Source: Roseiflexaceae bacterium (GTDB lineage Bacteria; Chloroflexota; Chloroflexia; Chloroflexales; Roseiflexaceae). Taken from it: 5,233 nucleotides of DNA. A program made the position numbers and the translations under genes. Shown here in pieces: positions 1-4,913 of the stretch; within the stretch, counting starts at the first letter, position 1, and every line of letters begins with the position of its first letter. The notes under the pieces are model-generated. The model had not been told where the DNA came from. It did no database searches and saw only the letters and a list, made by a program, of their open reading frames with translations. Where the stretch lies: the NCBI GenBank assembly GCA_014381165.1, contig JACMIM010000096.1, positions 1 through 5,233 of the forward strand. The letters are read 5' to 3'.

Positions 1-19
1 ACCTATCCCTGCCCACCCG

Positions 20-125
20 GCGGCTTCAGCCGCAGGCTACCAAGCCTAAGCCCGCCAACCCGGGCTGACACGCAGTTCAGCCCGCGTAGGCGGGCTTCGT
101 AACCCCAGCCAGCGGCTTCAGCCGC
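20..125. repeat. Composite palindromic intergenic element after the phosphatase gene
   Basis: Two identical copies of the 14-mer GCGGCTTCAGCCGC (6-bp stem, 2-nt loop) lie at 20-33 and 112-125. Between them, 48-68 and 77-97 are inverted copies of one another, matching at 19 of 21 positions across an 8-nt spacer. Each copy also folds alone: AGCCCG 49-54 with CGGGCT 61-66, and AGCCCGC 79-85 with GCGGGCT 90-96. The element starts 18 bp beyond the phosphatase stop codon, so transcripts of the minus-strand genes run into it. It looks like a REP-type extragenic palindrome and could stall or end transcription or protect the mRNA 3' end. No T-tract follows the stems, so a classical intrinsic terminator is not supported. 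No gene is visible in 1-142. Confidence 0.75.
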
Positions 126-142
126 GCGGCTCCAGAATCAGC

Positions 143-3100
143 CTACCCCTCGCGCTTGACGATCACTAGCGTGATGTCGTCAAACGGTGGATGGCCCTCG
201 GTAAAGTTGTGGAGCGCTACATCGATCGCCCGCAGCATGGCTCCGGCGCTTTCGGTGCGATGGGCGCTGACCGCCGCCACCAGCCGCGCCACACCGAACT
301 CCTCCTCGACGCGGTTGATTGCCTCGGTGACACCATCGGTGTAGCAGACCAATGTGTCGCCAGGGTGCAGCGCCGTTTCGGATTCGTTGAGCGTGATTTC
401 GTCCAGCACACCCAGCGCAATACCGGGCGTCTTGAGTTCTTCGAGACTGCCATTAGCGCGGATGAGCAGCGGCGGGTTGTGCCCAGCGACGGTGTAGCGC
501 AGCATGCCGCTTTCGGTATCCAGAATGGCGTAGAAGATTGTCACGAACATGGCCGAGTCGGAATCGCGTGCGATCCAGCGGTTGGCCCGTGTCAGCGCGC
601 TGCTGGGCGAGGAGCCATCAAGCGCGGCGGCGCGCACCAGGCTGCGCGAAAGCCCCATGAACATCGCCGCTGCCACGCCCTTGTCCGATACATCGGCGAT
701 GATAAATCCCAGCGATCTAGAGTCTGGGGTTTGGGGTCTGGGGTCTGGGGCCGAATGTGCGGCATCATCACTCTCCATATCCCTGGCCCCTGATCCCTGA
801 TCCCTGATTCCTGGCCCCTGATCGCTGATTCCTGGCAGCTTCCAAAAATCGTAGAAGTCGCCGCCGACCAGCCGCGCCGAACGCCAGTCGGCGGCAATAT
901 CCCAGCCGGGGATGCGCGGCGCATGGGCCGGCAGCAGCGCGGTCTGGATGTCGCGGGCCACCCGCAGCTCTTCCTCCAGATGCGCGGCTTGCGCAGCATC
1001 CTGGGCCAGCAGTGCCGTTTCAAGTGCGGCAGCGATCTGGTTGGCGATGCCGGCGTACAGTGCGCGTGTGCGTGGGCGCAGCTCGACACCTGGTGCGTCG
1101 TAGTCGGCCACGATCACGCCCAGCGGCAGGTTGCGCGCGGTCAGCGGCAGGGCCACCAGCGCGCCGCCGCCAAATCCGGCCACGACCGGCAGACGCCCAG
1201 GCGTGTGTTGAAAATCGCGGGCGAACAGCGGCGCGCTGGCATTACGGGCCTCGGCCAGCAGCGGCGCGCCTGTGTCATCGAGCGGGCGAGCCATGAAGAT
1301 CGCCCGCCGTTCGGTGTTCAGCCCATAGGCAGCCAGCGGCACAAAGCGCCGCTGTTCGACATCCCACTCCCAGCAGTAGCAGCGCTCGCAGCCAAGCAGC
1401 AGTGGCGGCAGGCGCACAATCGCCGGCAGCAGATCGTCGAGCGTCGAGGCCCGCGCCAGGTTTTCGGCCACCTGTAGCAGTGCATTTAGCGTCCAGGCCT
1501 CCTCGCGCTGCGCACCGAACGCACGGGCGCTTTCGATCGCCACGGCAATCTGGCCGGCTAGGGTTTGCATGATAAACAGGTCGTCGTCGCTGAAGGCATC
1601 GGTGCGGTCGCTCTGCACATCCAGCACGCCAATCTGTTGGTTGCCGAAGCGAAGCGGCACGGCCAGCTCGGCGCAGGTGTTGGGGTCATCGCTGATATAG
1701 CGCGGGTCGGCGGCGACATCGTTTACCAGCAGCGGCTGGCCACTCTGGAAGGCCGTTCCCACAATGCCATCGCCGGGAAACAAGTTGCGCAGGCGCTCCT
1801 GGCCAGCGGCGGCAGTATCGGCAGTGGTGGCCCGAAAGCTCAAGCGCGAATCTGGCTCGGCGGTGAAGATATGCACTGGATGGTAGCCAAAGCGCTCGCG
1901 GATGAGACCGACCACCGAGGGCAGCAGCAGATCGATATCGAGAATCGCCGTGATCTGCTCGCTGACAATCCGAATAGCCTGGAGCTGGCGAGCGCGCCGC
2001 GAGGCCTGGTCGAAGGCGCGAGCTTTGGCAATCGCCACAGCCGCCTGATCGGCGATCAGCGAAAGCATGCGCAGGTCATCCACATCAAACGCATTGGCCC
2101 GAAAGCTCTGGATCGAGATCGTGCCGATTACTTGCTCGCCAACGCTGAGCGGCACGTAGATGCCCGCGCGCGGTGGGCGGTCGCTCTGGTAGCGCGGCCT
2201 GGCAGGCAGCCGCTCCATCTCGCGCGTGAAATCCTCGACCAACAGCGATTGACCGGTTTCCCGCATCCAGCCAACCAGGCCATCGCCCATTGGCAAATCC
2301 ATCTCGATCGTGGGCAGCCGCACGCGATCCTGTACCCGCACAACCAATCGGTACTGGTCGCTTTCGGGGGTAAACAGCCCCAGGTGAAACGAGGACGTAT
2401 CGACAAGCTTCGAGGCCTCACGGTAGATTAGCTCACACAGCGCGGTTACGTCCATGTCGGCCCGAATGATCGCCCGGCTGACCTGATTCAGCAGCGCCAG
2501 CTCCTCGACCGAGCGACGCTGGCGCTGGACTTTGTTGGCGGCGCGGCGCACCGAGAGGCTGGCCGCAAACAGCGCCACCGCAGCCAGCAGAAAATAGACA
2601 AGGCCAAGCTGGCTGTAGATCGCCGCGCCCAGCCAGGCCACTGGTAGCGGCAGCAGTTCGGCCCCGAGTGCCGCCCGCCATGAGGACCGCCACCAGGTAA
2701 TCACACCAGTGCGCCCGCCCTGCAAGAATTCGCGCGTGACCCGGTTCAGTTGAATGGTGAGCGGAAAGCACAGCAGCAGCGCCAGAAACAGCAGGCCCTG
2801 GCTGGCATCGGGTCCGCCGAGCACATACGCCAACCCCGCGCCAGCCAGCAGTCCCAGTGCGCGCACGCCGGCCCGCAGCATAGGCCGCGCCAGTAGCAGA
2901 TACGGCGAAAGCTTGCGCCCGTAGATTAGTGGCGCGATCACGCCAAAGATCAGCCCCGAGCAGGCCGCCACCAGTGCGCCATTGGCTGGCCCCAGCGCCA
3001 GCGCTGCCGTCAGCAGCACCACGCCCACCAAACTGTGCGGGTCGGCTGGCGGCACACGGAAACCCACGCCCTCGACCAGCAGCGCGAGCGTGGTAAACAG

Positions 3101-3205
3101 CAGCAGTGTGGGCAGATCGATGGTCAGGGGAAACAGCAGCAGCAGCAGCAGGCCCAGCGCGCCAACCAGCACGCAGTAGACACTCAGCCAGAATTCGCGG
3201 CGCAC
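143..3205 (-). CDS. Membrane-anchored triple-GAF SpoIIE/RsbU-type PP2C serine phosphatase
   Basis: This 1020-residue protein is predicted to remove phosphate from serine on STAS-domain proteins, acting as the signal input of a partner-switching system at the inner face of the membrane. Residues 1-218 hold about eight hydrophobic helices. A basic helical linker (219-250) leads to three GAF domains at roughly 251-397, 422-563 and 588-731; the third is the most divergent. A helix with the EEELRVARDIQTALLP signature (744-759) joins the C-terminal PP2C domain (about 765-1018). Expected metal-site motifs are present: GGDFYD (781-786), ADVSDKG (837-843), TDGVTEA (956-962) and FDDITLV (1008-1014). 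Residues 792-831 are an extra low-complexity segment encoded by a heptamer repeat, absent from a normal domain of this family. The start is GTG with AGAGG 6 nt upstream, and the gene follows the kinase gene by 3 nt, suggesting translational coupling. Family assignment is secure; the ligand of the GAF or membrane part cannot be read from sequence. Confidence 0.95.
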   Translation of the reverse strand: MRREFWLSVYCVLVGALGLLLLLLFPLTIDLPTLLLFTTLALLVEGVGFRVPPADPHSLVGVVLLTAALALGPANGALVAACSGLIFGVIAPLIYGRKLSPYLLLARPMLRAGVRALGLLAGAGLAYVLGGPDASQGLLFLALLLCFPLTIQLNRVTREFLQGGRTGVITWWRSSWRAALGAELLPLPVAWLGAAIYSQLGLVYFLLAAVALFAASLSVRRAANKVQRQRRSVEELALLNQVSRAIIRADMDVTALCELIYREASKLVDTSSFHLGLFTPESDQYRLVVRVQDRVRLPTIEMDLPMGDGLVGWMRETGQSLLVEDFTREMERLPARPRYQSDRPPRAGIYVPLSVGEQVIGTISIQSFRANAFDVDDLRMLSLIADQAAVAIAKARAFDQASRRARQLQAIRIVSEQITAILDIDLLLPSVVGLIRERFGYHPVHIFTAEPDSRLSFRATTADTAAAGQERLRNLFPGDGIVGTAFQSGQPLLVNDVAADPRYISDDPNTCAELAVPLRFGNQQIGVLDVQSDRTDAFSDDDLFIMQTLAGQIAVAIESARAFGAQREEAWTLNALLQVAENLARASTLDDLLPAIVRLPPLLLGCERCYCWEWDVEQRRFVPLAAYGLNTERRAIFMARPLDDTGAPLLAEARNASAPLFARDFQHTPGRLPVVAGFGGGALVALPLTARNLPLGVIVADYDAPGVELRPRTRALYAGIANQIAAALETALLAQDAAQAAHLEEELRVARDIQTALLPAHAPRIPGWDIAADWRSARLVGGDFYDFWKLPGISDQGPGIRDQGSGARDMESDDAAHSAPDPRPQTPDSRSLGFIIADVSDKGVAAAMFMGLSRSLVRAAALDGSSPSSALTRANRWIARDSDSAMFVTIFYAILDTESGMLRYTVAGHNPPLLIRANGSLEELKTPGIALGVLDEITLNESETALHPGDTLVCYTDGVTEAINRVEEEFGVARLVAAVSAHRTESAGAMLRAIDVALHNFTEGHPPFDDITLVIVKREG
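719..832. repeat. Opposed heptamer-repeat element inside the PP2C coding region
   Basis: On the plus strand five 7-mers follow each other at 719-753 (AGAGTCT, GGGGTTT, GGGGTCT, GGGGTCT, GGGGCCG). After a 23-bp spacer (754-776), eight 7-mers run on the minus strand from 832 to 777 (GGAATCA, GCGATCA, GGGGCCA, GGAATCA, GGGATCA, GGGATCA, GGGGCCA, GGGATAT). The 114 bp is a multiple of three, so the phosphatase frame stays open. It encodes most of residues 792-831, rich in G, S, D, P and R. AGCGATC at 711-717 and GATCGCT at 820-826 form a 7-bp inverted match near the edges, possibly by chance. The layout matches the element at 3950-4037. Confidence 0.85.
726..750 (+). other. G-quadruplex motif (four G4 runs, 3-nt loops)
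   Basis: Four runs of exactly four G (726-729, 733-736, 740-743, 747-750) are separated by the 3-nt loops TTT, TCT and TCT. This is a textbook four-tetrad quadruplex pattern. It lies on the strand used as template for the phosphatase gene, so it could hinder the polymerase, while the mRNA itself carries the C-rich complement. Folding is inferred from pattern only. Confidence 0.6.
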
Positions 3206-3208
3206 GCG

Positions 3209-3943
3209 CTACCTCTGCCCGAACGCCGCCAGCGCGTCCTCACGAGACAAGTGAATGGCAAACACCTGTGTAAAGCCAGTCAGCGCAAAGACTTCCTGCA
3301 CATGTTCGCGCAGCCCACACAACCGCAGCTCGCCGCCGTGAGCTAGTAAGTCTTTGCGCAACAGCAGCAGGGCGCGGAGGCCGCTGCTCGACATGAACGA
3401 TACTTCAGACAGGTCGAGCAGCACGCGGCGTATGCCTCCGGCGATAGCGGCGCGCGGGCGCTCCAACGCCTGCTGCGAGGCCACTGCGTCAAGCCGCCCG
3501 CTCAACGAGAACAGGCTGACGCCTTCAACTGGGCGCGGAATGTGCTTGAGCATCACCAGCAAGTTGCCTTCGCGCGGGTTGTGCTCGAAGTGCAAATCAT
3601 CCATCAGCTTCTGCATCAGGAAGAACCCCAGACCGCCAGGTTGGCGCTCTTCTAATGGCGAGGTAACATCGGGCGCGGGGATCGATTGCGGGTCGAAATA
3701 CTGGCCGTGGTCGCGCAGGCGAATCTCCAACTGATCCTCGACCACCTGCCAGCTCAGGTCGATCGTCCCTGGTGAGCGTTCGGCATAGCCATGCTGAATG
3801 ACATTGGTCACTGCCTCGTCCACAGCTAGCTGCACCTGCCAGGCGGCGTGATCGTCCAGCCCAACCTGAGCGGTCGCGCGGGTAATGAAGCTGTTCACGA
3901 GCTCGAGCGAATCGAGCGTTGCCAAAACAATTAGTGAATCCAT
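3209..3943 (-). CDS. Anti-sigma-type serine kinase (RsbW/SpoIIAB-like) fused to a STAS domain
   Basis: This 244-residue cytoplasmic protein has two parts. Residues 1-135 are an ATPase domain of the HATPase_c_2 (RsbW/SpoIIAB) family. The N box is DEAVTNVIQHGY (42-53), with E43 and N47 in the places of the catalytic Glu and Mg-binding Asn. The G1 box is DHG (78-80) followed by FDP, the variant lacking the second glycine. The G2 box is GGLG (103-106) followed by FFLMQKLMDDL. Residues about 140-240 form a STAS domain with DLSEVSFMSSSGLR (177-190). S186 aligns with the serine phosphorylated in SpoIIAA, and S185 replaces the usual Asp before it. By family logic the kinase part phosphorylates STAS serines, its own or that of the 4040-4390 product, and holds a target protein when the antagonist is phosphorylated. 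The ATG at 3943 gives a full domain, but no Shine-Dalgarno precedes it and a repeat hairpin ends 4 nt upstream. Substrate and target are inferred. Confidence 0.92.
   Translation of the reverse strand: MDSLIVLATLDSLELVNSFITRATAQVGLDDHAAWQVQLAVDEAVTNVIQHGYAERSPGTIDLSWQVVEDQLEIRLRDHGQYFDPQSIPAPDVTSPLEERQPGGLGFFLMQKLMDDLHFEHNPREGNLLVMLKHIPRPVEGVSLFSLSGRLDAVASQQALERPRAAIAGGIRRVLLDLSEVSFMSSSGLRALLLLRKDLLAHGGELRLCGLREHVQEVFALTGFTQVFAIHLSREDALAAFGQR
3212..3216 (-). promoter_or_regulatory. Ribosome binding site fixing the GTG start of the phosphatase
   Basis: AGAGG on the minus strand sits 6 nt before the GTG at 3205-3203 and overlaps the last codons of the upstream kinase-STAS gene, whose TAG stop is at 3211-3209. 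Its position supports the GTG start and suggests that ribosomes finishing the kinase gene re-initiate here. Confidence 0.65.
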
Positions 3944-3947
3944 AGGA

Positions 3948-4037
3948 AAGGGCTAAAGGCGAAGGGCGAAGGGTTGAGGGCTGAGGGCTGAGGGCTGATG
4001 TTGACCCCTTCAGCCCTTCGCCTTTAGCCCTTCGCCC
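3948..4037. repeat. Opposed heptamer-repeat element with 20-bp perfect inverted repeat
   Basis: Seven consecutive 7-mers run on the plus strand at 3950-3998: GGGCTAA, AGGCGAA, GGGCGAA, GGGTTGA and GGGCTGA three times. After an 11-bp spacer, four run on the minus strand from 4037 to 4010: GGGCGAA, GGGCTAA, AGGCGAA, GGGCTGA. The two halves make a perfect 20-bp inverted repeat, 3948-3967 with 4013-4032. In the transcript this is a strong stem placed between the STAS stop and the kinase start codon. Runs of GGG every 7 nt at 3964-3994 also fit a three-tetrad quadruplex with 4-nt loops. The element occupies nearly all of the 96-bp gap. There is no T-tract, so an attenuator or translation barrier is more likely than a full terminator, if it has a function at all. 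Confidence 0.85.
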
Positions 4038-4039
4038 TG

Positions 4040-4390
4040 CTAAAAGGAGCCTACCGCTGCCGTGTTGTCGTCAAAGATTTCGAATAGCGAGGTGAAGCCG
4101 GTCAGATCGAACACCTCTTTGATGCGTGGGGGCAAATTGACAATCCGCACATCGCCGCCTTCAAGGTCGGTCAGTTTGAGATCGCGGGCGCGCTTACGAG
4201 CCTCGATCAGCACGCGCAGGCCAGGGCTGGCGATGTATTCGAGCTTGGCCAGATCGAGCACAAGCCGGTAGCGGCCTTGATCGAACAGACCATCGACCTG
4301 CTGCTTGAACTGTGGTGCGCTGGCCGCGTCGAGCCGCCCGGAAAGCGTCAGAAGGTCAACCCGATTGTAGCGCGTATGCGTGATATCCAT
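4040..4390 (-). CDS. STAS-domain anti-sigma factor antagonist (RsbV/SpoIIAA-like)
   Basis: This 116-residue protein is a single STAS domain of typical length for stand-alone antagonists. In this family the unphosphorylated form binds the RsbW-type kinase and frees its target, while phosphorylation on a conserved serine turns it off. LTLSGRLDAASAPQ (15-28) is the usual N-terminal strand and helix, LVLDLAKLEYIASPGLRVL (43-61) is the core, and S55 aligns with the phosphorylated serine. The Asp normally before it is A54 and the next residue is P56, a divergent site, so phosphorylation is probable but not certain. IKEVFDLTGFTSLFEIF (90-106) is the usual C-terminal helix and strand. The start at 4390 is preferred over an in-frame ATG at 4486: the domain begins here, AGGAGG stands 4 nt upstream, and the extension has no family character. 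The kinase and phosphatase that would act on it are encoded just downstream. Confidence 0.92.
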   Translation of the reverse strand: MDITHTRYNRVDLLTLSGRLDAASAPQFKQQVDGLFDQGRYRLVLDLAKLEYIASPGLRVLIEARKRARDLKLTDLEGGDVRIVNLPPRIKEVFDLTGFTSLFEIFDDNTAAVGSF

Positions 4391-4394
4391 ACAG

Positions 4395-4400
4395 CCTCCT
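4395..4400 (-). promoter_or_regulatory. Strong Shine-Dalgarno for the STAS gene
   Basis: A perfect AGGAGG, extended to GAGGAGG, lies 4 nt before the ATG at 4390-4388 on the minus strand. It settles the choice of the shorter 116-residue product. The contrast with the next gene, which has no such site, may give the antagonist a higher translation rate than the kinase. Confidence 0.75.
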
Positions 4401-4513
4401 CTAAACGCAACGTCTTTATGGCTGATCGATCGCCCGCCCTGTCGCCCCGCCCTGCGAAGCATGTGCGAGTTGTAGCACAGATACACCTGCTTCGCGGTCG
4501 CAGGTTTATTGCC

Positions 4514-4861
4514 CTATGGCACCTTCTGGCGCTTTGGGTCGGGCTTGGATGGCTTTTTGGCAGGCACAGCCGGGCGAGCGGGCGCAACGGTTGGGGTAGC
4601 CTCCTGCGCGGGAGCCTGCTTGGTGGTGGCCTCCTGCGCGGGAGCTTGCTTGATCGTCGGAATGGCCTGCTTGGGCATTTCACTCCCAGGATCGGGCTTG
4701 ATGCGATAGAGCATGGCGACCGCCGTAATAGCGACCGCCACCAGTGACATGCCGGCCAATGCCAACAGCGCCGTCAGATTATCGCGCAGCTCGATGCCGG
4801 TGACGGCGAATGGGAAAATTGCCGCAATAAGAATCAGGGCAAGTAATAGCTTATTCTTCAT
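4514..4861 (-). CDS. Small two-helix membrane protein with Pro/Ala/Lys-rich repeat tail
   Basis: I do not recognise a family for this 115-residue protein. After MKNK, residues 5-22 are strongly hydrophobic and 30-52 form a second membrane helix; the short link between them contains E24, R26 and D27. The rest (53-115) is a low-complexity tail rich in Pro, Ala, Lys and Gln. It includes the exact 9-residue repeat KQAPAQEAT at 71-79 and 81-89 and ends in a basic stretch (KKPSKPDPKRQK). With a short basic N-terminus and two helices, both ends probably face the cytoplasm, leaving the tail there; the first helix might instead act as a signal sequence. The ATG at 4861 is chosen over one at 4894 because GAGGAG stands 3 nt upstream and the extra 11 residues add nothing. 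It may share a transcript with the STAS gene 123 bp downstream, but a functional link is only suggested by position. Confidence 0.72.
   Translation of the reverse strand: MKNKLLLALILIAAIFPFAVTGIELRDNLTALLALAGMSLVAVAITAVAMLYRIKPDPGSEMPKQAIPTIKQAPAQEATTKQAPAQEATPTVAPARPAVPAKKPSKPDPKRQKVP
4599..4652. repeat. 30-bp-period direct repeat in the tail of the membrane protein gene
   Basis: Two 24-bp copies at 4599-4622 and 4629-4652 differ at one base (C4616 against T4646) and are spaced by one 30-bp period, which is ten codons. They encode the KQAPAQEAT units. The near identity at DNA level, including synonymous positions, points to a recent duplication. A degraded extra unit may precede them (KQAIPTI, residues 64-70). 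Confidence 0.8.
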
Positions 4862-4913
4862 ACACTCCTCAACCCGCAGCATCCAAGCAAACACTCTATA
4901 CTAATAATACCAT
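4862..4913. promoter_or_regulatory. Divergent intergenic region with AT-rich promoter candidates
   Basis: The 52 bp between the two divergent starts contain the only clearly AT-rich patch of the window (4895-4915). For the plus-strand gene, TATACT at 4897-4902 is a -10 candidate and would start transcription within a few bases of its ATG. For the minus-strand operon, TATTAT (4909-4904) or TAGTAT (4903-4898) could serve. No good -35 element is visible for either. On the minus strand GAGGAG at 4870-4865 is the ribosome binding site of the membrane protein gene. Confidence 0.4.

Noticed and set aside
191..793. A 200-codon open frame on the plus strand opposite the PP2C domain
   Set aside because: It is an antisense shadow of the phosphatase in GC-rich DNA, with no recognisable domain and composition set by the opposite strand.
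719..832. CRISPR array
   Set aside because: The units are contiguous 7-mers without unique spacers, and no cas gene is present.
713..832. Sequencing artefact or frameshift in the phosphatase gene
   Set aside because: The frame is open on both sides and the PP2C motifs continue in the same frame, so an in-frame insertion is the simpler reading.
923..1477. A 184-codon plus-strand open frame opposite GAF3
   Set aside because: Antisense shadow, rich in Arg, Gln and Ala as expected from reverse-complemented high-GC coding DNA.
1565..2431. A 288-codon open frame on the plus strand opposite GAF1 and GAF2
   Set aside because: It mirrors a conserved coding region on the minus strand, shows no family motif and no upstream Shine-Dalgarno-led context of its own.
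4391..4486. N-terminal extension of the STAS protein to an ATG at 4486
   Set aside because: AGGAGG stands right before the ATG at 4390, the STAS fold starts there, and the extra 32 residues look non-coding.
4485..4505. Hairpin ACCTGC/GCAGGT between the membrane protein and STAS genes as a terminator
   Set aside because: The stem is only 6 bp with a 9-nt loop and no T-tract follows on the minus strand.
4277..4747. A 156-codon plus-strand open frame across the membrane protein and STAS genes
   Set aside because: Its apparent Gly/Leu repeat is the reverse complement of the KQAPAQEAT repeat; the minus-strand genes have good ribosome sites and domain support.
4862..4894. N-terminal extension of the membrane protein to an ATG at 4894
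   Set aside because: GAGGAG precedes the ATG at 4861, and the internal start gives the usual short basic N-terminus before the first helix.
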